Assembly: GCF_003947455.1 (NCBI RefSeq)
Contig: NZ_QHJH01000040.1
Span: 1-47,361, forward strand
Length of the DNA stretch: 47,361 nt
Direction of reading: 5' to 3'
Origin: Streptomyces sp. WAC 04229
GTDB taxonomy: Bacteria; Actinomycetota; Actinomycetes; Streptomycetales; Streptomycetaceae
Made by a program: the position numbers and the translations under genes. The notes under the pieces are model-generated. The model had not been told where the DNA came from and searched no databases. It saw nothing but the letters and a program-made list of their open reading frames with translations. Below, piece by piece: positions 26,082 through 34,246 of this stretch; within the stretch, counting starts at the first letter, position 1; each line of letters starts with the position of its first letter.

Positions 26082-27397
26082 GCGGGCCCCGGCGGCGGGG
26101 GCGGCTTCCCCTGGTGCCCCGGCAGCGGGGTCGGCCTCCGCTGCTCCCCCCGTTACGGGGCCGGCCTCCTCTGGTGCCCCACCTCATCCGCGCCGCCGCC
26201 GGACTCGTCGCCGTGCTCTGCCTCACCTCCGTGCTGTGGTCGGGGCTCGTCCACCGGCCCGTCGCGCTCGCCTTCGGTGTGCTGGTCGCCCTCGGTGAGC
26301 TGACCCGCCGCGCCGACGCCGAGGCCCGCGAAGCGGCTCCGCTCGGCGCCGCCGGGGCACTGGCGTACGCGCTGCTCGGCGAGGTCACCGGGCGGCCCGC
26401 CCCGCACGGCGTCGCCCAGACCGTCACCGTCGTCCTCGCCGCCTCGCTGGCCGGCAGCGTGCCCTACATAGCCCGCGGCAGCGGGCCCGTCCTCGACCAG
26501 CTGGCGCGGCGGGTGCTCACCGTCGCCTTCGCCGCCGTGTGCTTCCAGCCGCTCTCCGGCCAGGGCACCTTCCGCGACTGGAGCGGCCCCGCCTACGCGC
26601 TGCTGCTGATCGCGCTGCTCGCCCTGACCACGCTGTGCGACGCCGTGCTCGCCGCGGCACCCGCGCACGCCCGCACCGGCTGGCCCTTCGGCCCGCTGCT
26701 GCGCGAGGAGCTGCGCGGCATGGTCGGGATCACCTCCGCCGTGTGCGCGACCGGGGTGGTGATGGCGCTCGCGGTGGGCGTCGCGGGCCTCTGGGCGCTC
26801 CCCGTCTTCTGCGTGCCACTGCTGCTCGCCCAGCTGTCCTACCGCCGCTACGCTGCCGTCCGGGCCACCTACCGGCAGACCATCGCGTCCCTGGCCAGGG
26901 CCACCGAGATCGCCGGGTACACCCCGGCCGGGCACGCGCGCCGCGTCGCCGAACTGAGCGGGGCCGTGGGACGCGACCTGGGGCTGTCGGGGGCCGAGCT
27001 GACCGTGCTGGAGTACGCGGCCCTGATGCACGACATCGGCCAGCTCAGCCTGGTCGACCCGGTCCCGGCGGGTGCCACCGCCGGCCTGCCCGCCCCGGAG
27101 CAGCGGCGGATCGCGCTGCTCGGCGGCGCCGTGGTCCGCCAGACCGGCGTCGACCCGGCCGTCGCGGTGGTCGTGGAGCGCCAGGCCGACCCCTGCCGGG
27201 AGCAGCCGCCGGCCGCGCGGATCGTACGGGTCGTGAACGCCTACGAGGAGAAGGCGCGGGACGCCGGTCCCGGCGGCGGGCTCACGGCCCTGGAGGAGCT
27301 GCGCCTGGCCACCGCGGACGACTACGCTCCGGACGTGGTGGAAGCACTGGCCCGAGTGCTTTCGCGAGGCAGCCTTACCTCGCCCTCGGCTGGGTAA
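26078..27397 (+). CDS. Membrane protein with degenerate HD domain
   Basis: 439 residues from ATG 26078 (ATGA overlap with the HD-GYP gene). The first 35 residues are three Arg/Pro-rich repeats of 10 residues. About six membrane segments follow to residue 255, and then an HD-like domain: GHARRVAELSGAVG and LMHDIGQLSLVD keep the HD pair, but the HHE and GSGYP parts are replaced (VVVERQADPCREQ), so cyclic di-GMP hydrolysis looks unlikely. It is probably a paralogue of its upstream neighbour that became a regulator or pseudo-enzyme (inference). Codon 26 is TTA (26153-26155), so translation may need the bldA tRNA. Confidence 0.85.
   Translation: MSGPRRRGRLPLVPRQRGRPPLLPPLRGRPPLVPHLIRAAAGLVAVLCLTSVLWSGLVHRPVALAFGVLVALGELTRRADAEAREAAPLGAAGALAYALLGEVTGRPAPHGVAQTVTVVLAASLAGSVPYIARGSGPVLDQLARRVLTVAFAAVCFQPLSGQGTFRDWSGPAYALLLIALLALTTLCDAVLAAAPAHARTGWPFGPLLREELRGMVGITSAVCATGVVMALAVGVAGLWALPVFCVPLLLAQLSYRRYAAVRATYRQTIASLARATEIAGYTPAGHARRVAELSGAVGRDLGLSGAELTVLEYAALMHDIGQLSLVDPVPAGATAGLPAPEQRRIALLGGAVVRQTGVDPAVAVVVERQADPCREQPPAARIVRVVNAYEEKARDAGPGGGLTALEELRLATADDYAPDVVEALARVLSRGSLTSPSAG
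26087..26176. repeat. Three 30-bp tandem repeats inside the degenerate HD gene
   Basis: CCCC marks at 26087, 26117, 26147 and 26177 show an exact 30-bp period; the units share the frame CCCCGGC-GCGGGG-CGGC-TCC-CTGGTG. Being a multiple of 3, the repeat gives ten-residue protein repeats and can change copy number without breaking the gene. Confidence 0.8.
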
Positions 27398-27510
27398 CCC
27401 ATGGGTAATGAGCGCCTCTACACCCGTACGTGGTTTGATGCGCAGGAAAGGGTGTCCGGGGGCGCGAAAGGCACAGCCAGCCCACAGAACGGAACTGGCA
27501 GGCGGGAATC

Positions 27511-28491
27511 GTGAGGATCTTCGGCAAGGCACGGCACCGGCCCTCCGCCTCCTGGCGGCAGGCCACCGACCGCGCGTTCACGCTGATCGGCGACGGTCGC
27601 TACGAGGACGCGGGGGCGCTGCTGACGCGGGCCGCCGACCTGGAACCCTGGCTCTCGGAGTCGTGGTTCAACCTCGCCCTGCTGCACAAGTTCCGGCACG
27701 ACTGGGAGCAGGCCAGAGCGGCCGGGCTGCGGGCCGTCGCACTCCTCGACCGGGACACCGGCGCCCCCGACTGGTGGAACGTCGGCATCGCGGCGACCGC
27801 CCTGCAGGACTGGCCGCTGGCCCGCCGTGCCTGGCAGGCCTACGGACTGCGCACCCCCGGGGACGCGACGGACGCCGGTGAGCCGCTCGGCATGGAACTC
27901 GGCAGCGCGGCCGTACGGCTGTCCCCCGAGGGGGAGGCCGAGGTCGTGTGGGGGCGGCGCCTGGATCCCGCCCGCGTGGAGGTGCTGTCCATCCCGCTGC
28001 CGTCCTCCGGGCGACGCTGGGGCGAGGTCGTCCTGCACGACGGGGTGCCGCACGGGGAGCGGTCCACCGCCGCCGGGCACTCCTACCCGGTCTTCGACGA
28101 GATCGAGCTGTGGGCGCCGTCGCCCGTGCCCACCTGGGTCGTCCTCCTGGAGGCGGCCACCGAGTCCGACCGGGACGCGCTGGAGCAGCTGGCGGCCGAC
28201 GCCGGGTTCGCCGCCGAGGACTGGTCGTCCTCGGTCCGGCTGCTGTGCCGGATGTGCTCGGAGTCCCGGATGCCGTCCGACGAGGGCGAGGGCGAGCACC
28301 TCGACCCGCACGACCACAGCGAACCGGGACATCCGGGGCCCCTCGGGCACCGTACGGACGGGCAGCTGTGGGTGCCGGAGCGGGAGTGCGGGGTGGCTGC
28401 GCCGGCTGCGCTGGTGAAGGGGTTGCTGGACGGGTGGGTCGCGGACAGCCCGGATTCTCGTGACTGGCGGGATTTGGAAGAAGTCTGCTGA
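27511..28491 (+). CDS. Tetratricopeptide repeat protein
   Basis: 326 residues from GTG 27511, with a GGCGGGAA ribosome site. The N-terminal third holds two to three TPR units (ATDRAFTLIGDGRYEDAGALLTRA, WFNLALLHKF, and WWNVGIAATALQDWPLARRAW, residues 18-110). The rest is a mixed alpha/beta region with no family I can name: GMELGSAAVRL, a GEVVLHDGVPHGER-like strand region, PSPVPTWVVLLEA, and a possible metal cluster CRMCSESR plus an acidic His-rich stretch near residue 270. No membrane segment. It stands alone between the HD gene and def. Role unknown. Confidence 0.8.
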   Translation: MRIFGKARHRPSASWRQATDRAFTLIGDGRYEDAGALLTRAADLEPWLSESWFNLALLHKFRHDWEQARAAGLRAVALLDRDTGAPDWWNVGIAATALQDWPLARRAWQAYGLRTPGDATDAGEPLGMELGSAAVRLSPEGEAEVVWGRRLDPARVEVLSIPLPSSGRRWGEVVLHDGVPHGERSTAAGHSYPVFDEIELWAPSPVPTWVVLLEAATESDRDALEQLAADAGFAAEDWSSSVRLLCRMCSESRMPSDEGEGEHLDPHDHSEPGHPGPLGHRTDGQLWVPERECGVAAPAALVKGLLDGWVADSPDSRDWRDLEEVC

Positions 28492-28504
28492 GGTTGGCGG
28501 CCGA

Positions 28505-28583
28505 CTGCGCATTCGTCGTGGCTGGTCGCGCCCTCGCGGCGGAGCCGCATGTCGACACAGTCCCGCGCCCCCAAGGGCGCGCG
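28505..28583. repeat. Likely dispersed Streptomyces intergenic repeat with hairpin
   Basis: GTGGCTGGTCGCGC and GCGGCGGAGCCGC followed by GTCGACACAGTCCCGCGCCCC recall a palindromic repeat often seen between Streptomyces genes. Its 3' end folds: CGCGCCC (28564-28570) with GGGCGCG (28575-28581). It lies just after the TPR gene and can serve as its terminator. The family assignment is from memory. Confidence 0.55.
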
Positions 28584-28641
28584 TCACCGTACCCTGTATC
28601 AAGCATTCAGCCAGGTTCATCCAGGAAGGCATACGTCGGTC

Positions 28642-29292
28642 ATGGCCCAGCAGGACACCGATCAGCAGCACGTGGGCGTGCTCCCCGTGGACGACGAGGG
28701 CTTCGTCGTCGACACCGAGGACTGCGAGGAGCGCGAGGCGGCCTGGCGTGAGCGGGGCGCCTCGCGTCCGATCACGGTGGTCGGCAATCCGGTGCTGCAC
28801 ACGGAGTGCGCGGACGTCACCGACTTCGGCGAGGAGTTCCAGCAGCTGGTGGCGGACATGTTCGCCAGCCAGCGCACCGCCGAGGGAGTGGGCCTGGCCG
28901 CCAACCAGATCGGCGTCTCCCAGAAGGTCTTCGTCTACGACTGCCCCGACGACGAGGGCGTCCGCCACGTCGGCGTGGTCTGCAACCCGGTCCTCGTCGA
29001 ACTGCCCGCCGACCGGCGCCGCCTCGACGACAGCAACGAGGGCTGCCTCTCGGTGCCGACCGCCTACGCGCCGCTGGCCCGCCCCGACTACGCCGAGGTG
29101 ACCGGGCAGGACGAGAAGGGCAACCCGGTCAAGGTGCGGGGCACCGGCTACTTCGCACGGTGTTTGCAGCACGAGACGGATCATCTGTACGGGTACCTGT
29201 ACATCGACCGGCTCTCCAAGCGTGAACGCAAGGACGCGCTGCGGCAGATGGCCGAGAACGAGCCCCGCTACCCCGTGGTCGCGAACGACTGA
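28642..29292 (+). CDS. def: Peptide deformylase
   Basis: 216 residues from ATG 28642; the frame is open upstream to 28549, but family similarity begins after the chosen start. It removes the formyl group from the N-terminus of new proteins using Fe2+ or Zn2+. All three motifs are present: [10 protein letters not shown] (motif 1, about residue 76), EGCLS (motif 2 with the metal-binding Cys, about 133) and QHETDHL (motif 3, two metal His and catalytic Glu, about 176). The roughly 45 extra N-terminal residues are usual in actinobacterial type I enzymes. A terminator follows at 29337. Confidence 0.95.
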   Translation: MAQQDTDQQHVGVLPVDDEGFVVDTEDCEEREAAWRERGASRPITVVGNPVLHTECADVTDFGEEFQQLVADMFASQRTAEGVGLAANQIGVSQKVFVYDCPDDEGVRHVGVVCNPVLVELPADRRRLDDSNEGCLSVPTAYAPLARPDYAEVTGQDEKGNPVKVRGTGYFARCLQHETDHLYGYLYIDRLSKRERKDALRQMAENEPRYPVVAND

Positions 29293-29336
29293 CACCGCCC
29301 CACCGGTCACACCGGTCACACATCTCCCTTGCGCAC

Positions 29337-29370
29337 GGCGCCTGTTCGGGTCTCCCCCCGGGCAGGCGCC
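29337..29370 (+). terminator. Hairpin terminator of def
   Basis: GGCGCCTG (29337-29344) and CAGGCGCC (29363-29370) pair perfectly, and the stem continues through two G-U pairs and CGGG/CCCG to a 6-nt loop, about 14 bp in all. Confidence 0.8.
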
Positions 29371-29438
29371 GTTCGTCCGTCGAAACCTGCCACACAACAG
29401 GAGAATTCAGGCACCGGGGGGTAGTGAATGGAGCAAAT

Positions 29439-29453
29439 CCGTTCCCAGAACGG
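29439..29453. promoter_or_regulatory. Inverted repeat upstream of the terpene synthase gene
   Basis: CCGTTC-CCA-GAACGG, a perfect 6-bp dyad with a 3-bp centre, lies about 100 bp before the EIZS start in an AT-richer stretch. It may be an operator; no regulator is known to me for it. Confidence 0.4.
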
Positions 29454-29551
29454 TCAGTTGTGGTGCTGAATGGGAAGTGCGGGGATTCGCAACGGCGCAC
29501 GCCCCGCTCAGCGAGAGGGGTGCGCCACCGGCGGCTGAGAGGGGTTTGTTC

Positions 29552-30637
29552 GTGCATGCTTTCCCACACGGCACCACAGCGACACCGACCGCGACCGCAG
29601 TACCGCCATCGCTCCGACTCCCGGTGATCGAGGCGGCATTTCCCCGGCAACTGCACCCGTATTGGCCAAGGCTCCAGCAGAAGACGCGTACCTGGCTGCT
29701 CGAAAAACGGCTCATGCCGGCGGACAAGGTCGAGGAATATGCCGACGGCCTGTGCTACACGGACCTCATGGCGGGGTACTACCTGGGCGCCCCCGAGCCG
29801 GTCCTGCAGGCGATAGCGGACTACAGTGCGTGGTTCTTCGTCTGGGACGACCGGCACGACCGGGACATCGTCCACGGCCGGGCGGGCGCCTGGCGGCGAC
29901 TGCGCGACCTGCTGCACACGGCACTCGACTCACCCGGGGAACACCTGCAACACGAGGACACCCTGGTGGCCGGGTTCGCCGACAGTGTGCGGCGCCTGTA
30001 CGCCTTCCTGCCGACGACCTGGAACGCCCGGTTCGCCCGGCACTTCCACGCGGTGATCGACGCGTACGACCGGGAATTCCACAACCGCACCCGCGGAATC
30101 GTGCCCGGAGTCGAGGAGTATCTCGAACTGCGTCGGCTCACCTTCGCCCACTGGATCTGGACCGACCTGCTGGAGCCGAGCGCGGGCTGCGAACTGCCGG
30201 ACGCGGTACGGAAACACCCCGCATATCGCAGGGCGGCGCTGCTGAGTCAGGAATTCGCGGCCTGGTACAACGACCTCTGCTCCCTGCCCAAGGAAATCGC
30301 GGGAGACGAGGTCCACAATCTCGGCATCAGTCTCATCACACATCAGGGACTCACCCTGGAAGAGGCCATTGTGGAAGTCAGGCGACGCGTCGAGGAATCC
30401 ATCACCGAATTCCTCGAGGTGGAGCAGGACGCGTTACGGTTCGCCGACGCACTCGCCGACGGAACCGTACGTGGAAAGGAACTGAGCGGCGCCGTGCGGA
30501 CCAACGTCGGCAATATGCGGAACTGGTTCAGTTCCGTCTACTGGTTCCATCACGAGTCCGGCCGGTACATGGTCGACAGCTGGGACGACCGGTCCACACC
30601 CCCGTACGTCAACAACGAAGCGGCAGGTGAGAAATGA
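29552..30637 (+). CDS. cyc1: Epi-isozizaene synthase (sesquiterpene cyclase)
   Basis: 361 residues from GTG 29552, with GAGAGGGG upstream; length and sequence agree closely with the S. coelicolor enzyme as I know it. It cyclises farnesyl diphosphate to epi-isozizaene, the precursor of albaflavenone. The Mg2+-binding motifs sit at the known numbers: Asp99-Asp100-Arg-His-Asp103, and the NSE triad Asn240, Ser244, Glu248. The class I terpene cyclase fold is all helical and cytosolic. It overlaps the P450 gene by ATGA. Codon 295 is TTA (30434-30436), rare in Streptomyces and read by the bldA tRNA, so translation may be tied to development. Third-position GC is lower than in neighbouring genes. Confidence 0.97.
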   Translation: MHAFPHGTTATPTATAVPPSLRLPVIEAAFPRQLHPYWPRLQQKTRTWLLEKRLMPADKVEEYADGLCYTDLMAGYYLGAPEPVLQAIADYSAWFFVWDDRHDRDIVHGRAGAWRRLRDLLHTALDSPGEHLQHEDTLVAGFADSVRRLYAFLPTTWNARFARHFHAVIDAYDREFHNRTRGIVPGVEEYLELRRLTFAHWIWTDLLEPSAGCELPDAVRKHPAYRRAALLSQEFAAWYNDLCSLPKEIAGDEVHNLGISLITHQGLTLEEAIVEVRRRVEESITEFLEVEQDALRFADALADGTVRGKELSGAVRTNVGNMRNWFSSVYWFHHESGRYMVDSWDDRSTPPYVNNEAAGEK

Positions 30638-32010
30638 CCGTCGAGTCCGTCAACCCCGAGACCCGCGCGGAAGCGGCGCCGGAGCTGCGCGAGCCGCCCT
30701 TCGCGGGTGGCGGCGTCCCGCTGCTCGGCCACGGCTGGCGGCTGGCCCGCGACCCGCTGGCCTACATGTCCCAGCTGCGCGACCACGGCGACATCGTGCG
30801 CATCAGGCTGGGACCGAAGACCGTCTACGCGGTCACCGCCCCCGAACTCACCGGCGCCCTCGCGCTGAGCCCCGACTACCACATAGCCGGTCCGCTGTGG
30901 GAGTCGCTGGAGGGCCTGCTCGGCAAGGAGGGCGTGGCGACCGCCAACGGCCCACTCCACCGGCGTCAGCGGCGCACCATCCAGCCGGCCTTCAAACTCG
31001 ACGCGATCCCCGCGTACGGGCCGATCATGGAGGAGGAGGCGCACGCGCTCACCGAGCGCTGGCGATCGGGCCGGACCGTCGACGCGACCTCCGAGTCCTT
31101 CCGGGTGGCGGTGCGCGTCGCGGCCCGCTGCCTGCTGCGCGGTCAGTACATGGACGAGCGCGCCGAGCGGCTGTGCGTCGCGCTCGCCACCGTCTTCCGG
31201 GGCATGTACCGGCGCATGGTCGTCCCGCTCGGACCGCTCTACCGGCTGCCCCTTCCGGCCAACCGCAAATTCAACAGCGCGTTGGCCGATCTGCATCTGC
31301 TGGTGGACGAGATCATCACCGAGCGCCGCGCATCCGGTCAAAAGCCGGACGATTTGCTCACGGCATTGCTGGAGGCGAAGGACGACAATGGCGACCCGAT
31401 CGGGGAACAGGAGATCCACGACCAGGTCGTCGCGATACTCACCCCGGGCAGTGAAACCATCGCCTCCACGATCATGTGGTTGCTGCAGGCACTTGCCGAC
31501 CACCCGGAACATGCCGACCGCATACGCGACGAAGTCGAAGCGGTGACCGGCGGACGCCCCGTGGCATTCAGGGACGTCCGCAAGCTCACGCACACCGGCA
31601 ATGTCATCCTGGAAGCCATGCGTTTGCGCCCGGCCGTATGGGTATTGACCCGCCGCTCGGTGGCCGAGACCGAACTCGGTGGCTATCGCATTCCGGCCGG
31701 TTCGGACATCATCTACAGTCCGTACGCAATCCAGCGCGATGCGAAGTCGTACGCCGACAACCTGGAGTTCGACCCGGACCGCTGGCTTCCGGAGCGGGCG
31801 CGGAATGTGCCGAAATACGCCATGAAGCCGTTCAGCGTGGGCAATCGCAAGTGCCCCAGCGACCACTTCTCCATGGCACAGCTGACGCTGATCACGGCCG
31901 CGCTCGCCACGAAGTACCGCTTCGAGCAGGTGGCCGGCTCGAACGACGCCGTACGGGTCGGCATCACCCTGCGCCCGCACGACCTGCTGGTCAGGCCGGT
32001 GGCCCGGTGA
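30634..32010 (+). CDS. cyp170A1: Cytochrome P450 CYP170A1-type (albaflavenone synthase)
   Basis: 458 residues, start overlapping the cyclase stop by 4 nt. It oxidises epi-isozizaene in two steps to albaflavenone. P450 marks: I-helix segment [12 protein letters not shown] (about 268-279), ExxR in EAMRLRP, and the haem loop [14 protein letters not shown] with the proximal Cys. DDNGD at residues 250-254 corresponds to the second, terpene-synthase-like active site described in the S. coelicolor protein, which makes farnesenes. The haem loop lacks the usual Phe-Gly-x-Gly pattern in part (VGNRKC), as in the known CYP170A1. A soluble protein that needs ferredoxin and reductase encoded elsewhere. Confidence 0.95.
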   Translation: MTVESVNPETRAEAAPELREPPFAGGGVPLLGHGWRLARDPLAYMSQLRDHGDIVRIRLGPKTVYAVTAPELTGALALSPDYHIAGPLWESLEGLLGKEGVATANGPLHRRQRRTIQPAFKLDAIPAYGPIMEEEAHALTERWRSGRTVDATSESFRVAVRVAARCLLRGQYMDERAERLCVALATVFRGMYRRMVVPLGPLYRLPLPANRKFNSALADLHLLVDEIITERRASGQKPDDLLTALLEAKDDNGDPIGEQEIHDQVVAILTPGSETIASTIMWLLQALADHPEHADRIRDEVEAVTGGRPVAFRDVRKLTHTGNVILEAMRLRPAVWVLTRRSVAETELGGYRIPAGSDIIYSPYAIQRDAKSYADNLEFDPDRWLPERARNVPKYAMKPFSVGNRKCPSDHFSMAQLTLITAALATKYRFEQVAGSNDAVRVGITLRPHDLLVRPVAR

Positions 32011-32013
32011 CGC

Positions 32014-32982
32014 TCAGGCGGCGGCCTCCGGGCCCCGGAAGGTGCGCCGGTAGGCGTGCGGGGTGGTGTCCAGGGCCCTGACGAACTGGTGCCTGAGGGC
32101 CGCCGCCGTACCGAAACCGGTACGCCAGGCGATCGTGTCCATCGTCTCGTCCGTCGCCTCAAGGAGGCGCTGGGCCAGCAGCACGCGCTGGCGCAGGATC
32201 CAGCGGTAGGGAGTCGTGCCCGTCTCCTGCTGGAAGCGGCGGGCGAAGGTGCGTGGGGACATGTGCGCCCGCGCCGCGAGCTGCTCGACGGTGACCTCCT
32301 CGTCGAGGTGCTGCTCCATCCAGGCCAGCACCTCGCCGACGGTGTCGCAGGAGGAGCGCGGCAGCGGGCGTTCGATGTACTGCGCCTGTCCGCCGTCCCG
32401 GTGCGGCGGCACCACCATGCGCCGGGCGATCCGGTTGGCGACCTCGGGGCCCTGTTCCTTGCGCACGATGTGCAGGCAGGCGTCGATCCCGGCGGCGGTG
32501 CCGGCGGAGGTGATCACCGGGTCCTCGTCGACGTAGAGCACGTCGGGCGCGACGACGGCACGCGGGTACTGGCGGCCCAGCTCGGCCGCGTGGTGCCAGT
32601 GCACCGCGCACCGCCGACCGTCCAGCAACCCGGCGGCGCCCAGCACGAAGACCCCGGAGCACACGCTCAGGACACGTGCGCCCCGGTCCACCGCCTGCCG
32701 CAGGGCGTTCAGCAGCTCGGTCGGGTACTCCCGGCGCACGAAGTCGCTCCCGGCCGGCACGGCGATCAGGTCCGCCTCGGCCAGCCGGTCGAGACCGTAC
32801 GGCGTGGAGACGGTCAGCCCGCCGACATGGGTGCCGAGTGAGGGGCCCTCCGCGGAGACCACCGCGAAGTCGTACACCGGCAGGCCCTCGTCGCTCCGGT
32901 CGATGCCGAAGACCTCGCAGACCACGCCGAGTTCGAAGGGATGTACACCGTCCAGCAGGACGGCGGCCACGTTTTCGAGCAT
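32014..32982 (-). CDS. nrdS: AraC-family regulator with DJ-1/PfpI-like domain, NrdS
   Basis: 322 residues from ATG 32982; GTG 32997 would add five residues. A class I glutamine amidotransferase-like domain (residues 1-185; VLSVCSGVFVLGAAGLLDGRR holds the elbow Cys) is fused to two AraC helix-turn-helix motifs (about 225-310; TVEQLAARAHMSPRTFARRFQ and TGFGTAAALRHQF). The layout is that of GlxA/AdpA-type regulators. In Streptomyces the gene after nrdAB is nrdS, an AraC-like protein of the nrdABS operon; position and family agree. A 15-bp inverted repeat lies just before its start. It is convergent with cyp170A1 (3 bp apart), so the terpene operon is a less likely target than nrd. Confidence 0.85.
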   Translation of the reverse strand: MLENVAAVLLDGVHPFELGVVCEVFGIDRSDEGLPVYDFAVVSAEGPSLGTHVGGLTVSTPYGLDRLAEADLIAVPAGSDFVRREYPTELLNALRQAVDRGARVLSVCSGVFVLGAAGLLDGRRCAVHWHHAAELGRQYPRAVVAPDVLYVDEDPVITSAGTAAGIDACLHIVRKEQGPEVANRIARRMVVPPHRDGGQAQYIERPLPRSSCDTVGEVLAWMEQHLDEEVTVEQLAARAHMSPRTFARRFQQETGTTPYRWILRQRVLLAQRLLEATDETMDTIAWRTGFGTAAALRHQFVRALDTTPHAYRRTFRGPEAAA

Positions 32983-32996
32983 GCTCCCAGTGTGCA

Positions 32997-33045
32997 CCGG
33001 GAGTGGCAGGAAATCGAGGCCCTACGGCAGTCCTGCCACTCCCGG
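32997..33045. repeat. 15-bp perfect inverted repeat before nrdS
   Basis: CCGGGAGTGGCAGGA (32997-33011) and TCCTGCCACTCCCGG (33031-33045) are exact complements separated by 19 bp, ending 14 bp from the nrdS ATG. In RNA it makes a 15-bp hairpin in the nrdB-nrdS gap; in DNA it offers two TGGCA half-sites like those of AraC/AdpA-type regulators. Confidence 0.75.
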
Positions 33046-33074
33046 TAAGGAGCATCCGGCGCGACAGTGGTGTC

Positions 33075-33320
33075 ATGAACGGAAACCAGATCGAAGCCCT
33101 GATCGGAATGCTCGTGACCTTCGGACTCCTGGTCCTCATGGTCCTCCCCTCGGTGATCGGCGCCGTGCGCGACCGGCGCGTCGACCGTCAGATCAGGGAG
33201 GCCCAGGAGGGGAGGACGGGAGAGGAGGTGCCTCAGAAGTCCTCGTCCAGGTCGACGGTGCCCTCCACCGCCACCTGGTACGCCGAGGGACGCCGCTCGA
33301 AGAAGTTGGTCAGCTCCTGA
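33075..33320 (+). CDS. Small putative membrane protein, antisense to the nrdB end
   Basis: 81 residues from ATG 33075. Residues 6-30 form a good membrane helix (IEALIGMLVTFGLLVLMVLPSVIGAV), followed by a charged segment (RDRRVDRQIREAQEG). The last 28 residues overlap the 3' end of nrdB on the other strand. The ribosome site is weak: AAGGAG is 20 nt too far upstream. The helix plus charged tail looks like a real protein rather than an antisense shadow, and the first 52 codons lie outside any other gene. Function unknown. Confidence 0.5.
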   Translation: MNGNQIEALIGMLVTFGLLVLMVLPSVIGAVRDRRVDRQIREAQEGRTGEEVPQKSSSRSTVPSTATWYAEGRRSKKLVSS

Positions 33321-34246
33321 ACGCCCTGCAGCTCCATGAAGGAGAAGGGGTTCTCCGAGCCGTACACGGGGGCGAAGCCGAGGCGCGTCAGGCGCTGGTC
33401 GGCGACGCACTCCAGGTACTCCCGCATCGAGTCGGTGTTCATGCCCGGGAGGCCGTCACCGCACAGGTCGCGCGCGAACTGCAGCTCGGCCTCGACGGCC
33501 TCCCGCAGCATGTCGGTGACCTGCTGCTCGAGCCGCTCGTCGAACAGCTCCGGCTCCTCCTTGCGCACGGTGTCGACCACGTCGAAGGCGAAGGACATGT
33601 GCATCGTCTCGTCCCGGAACACCCAGTTGGTGCCGGTGGCCAGACCGTGCAGCAGACCCCGGCTGCGGAACCAGTAGACGTACGCGAAGGCGCCGTAGAA
33701 GAACAGGCCCTCGATGCAGGCGGCGAAGCAGATGAGGTTCAGCAGGAAACGGCGGCGGTCGGCCTGGTTCTCCAGGCGGTCGATCGACTCGACCGAGTCC
33801 ATCCACCTGAAGCAGAACTCGGCCTTCTCGCGGATGGACGGGATGTTCTCCACGGCCGCGAAGGCGGCGTTGCGGTCCTCCGGGTCGGGCAGATAGGTGT
33901 CCAGCAGCGTCAGATAGAACTGGACGTGGACGGCCTCCTCGAACAGCTGCCGCGACAGGTACAGGCGCGCCTCGGGGGAGTTGATGTGCTTGTAGAGGGT
34001 CAGCACCAGGTTGTTCGCGACGATCGAGTCACCGGTGGCGAAGAAGGCCACCAGCCGGCCGATCAGGTGCTGCTCCTCGGGGCTGAGCTTCGCGAGGTCG
34101 GCGACGTCCGAGTGGAGGTCGACCTCCTCGACGTGCCAGGTGTTCTTGATGGCGTCCCGGTAGCGCTCGTAGAAGTCGGGGTAGCGCATGGGACGCAGAG
34201 TCAGCTCGAAGCCCGGGTCGAGCAGGTTCTTGGTGTTCTCGGTCAT
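33233..34246 (-). CDS. nrdB: Class Ia ribonucleotide reductase, beta subunit
   Basis: 337 residues; its ATG shares one base with the nrdA stop (TAATG). The beta subunit holds the di-iron centre and tyrosyl radical that start ribonucleotide reduction. Metal ligands visible: Asp73 (ATGDS), Glu104 and His107 in FEEAVHVQFY, with Tyr111 at the place of the radical Tyr of E. coli (ExxHxxxY). Later ligands are CIEGLFF and FRDETMH. The C-terminal DEDF is the tail that docks on NrdA. Operon order nrdA-nrdB-nrdS; expression is probably low when B12 is present, because Streptomyces also has a B12-dependent class II enzyme. Confidence 0.95.
   Translation of the reverse strand: MTENTKNLLDPGFELTLRPMRYPDFYERYRDAIKNTWHVEEVDLHSDVADLAKLSPEEQHLIGRLVAFFATGDSIVANNLVLTLYKHINSPEARLYLSRQLFEEAVHVQFYLTLLDTYLPDPEDRNAAFAAVENIPSIREKAEFCFRWMDSVESIDRLENQADRRRFLLNLICFAACIEGLFFYGAFAYVYWFRSRGLLHGLATGTNWVFRDETMHMSFAFDVVDTVRKEEPELFDERLEQQVTDMLREAVEAELQFARDLCGDGLPGMNTDSMREYLECVADQRLTRLGFAPVYGSENPFSFMELQGVQELTNFFERRPSAYQVAVEGTVDLDEDF

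Noticed and set aside
28549..28641. An earlier start for peptide deformylase
   Set aside because: The added residues lie in the dispersed-repeat/hairpin stretch and have no family similarity; ATG 28642 gives the usual length.
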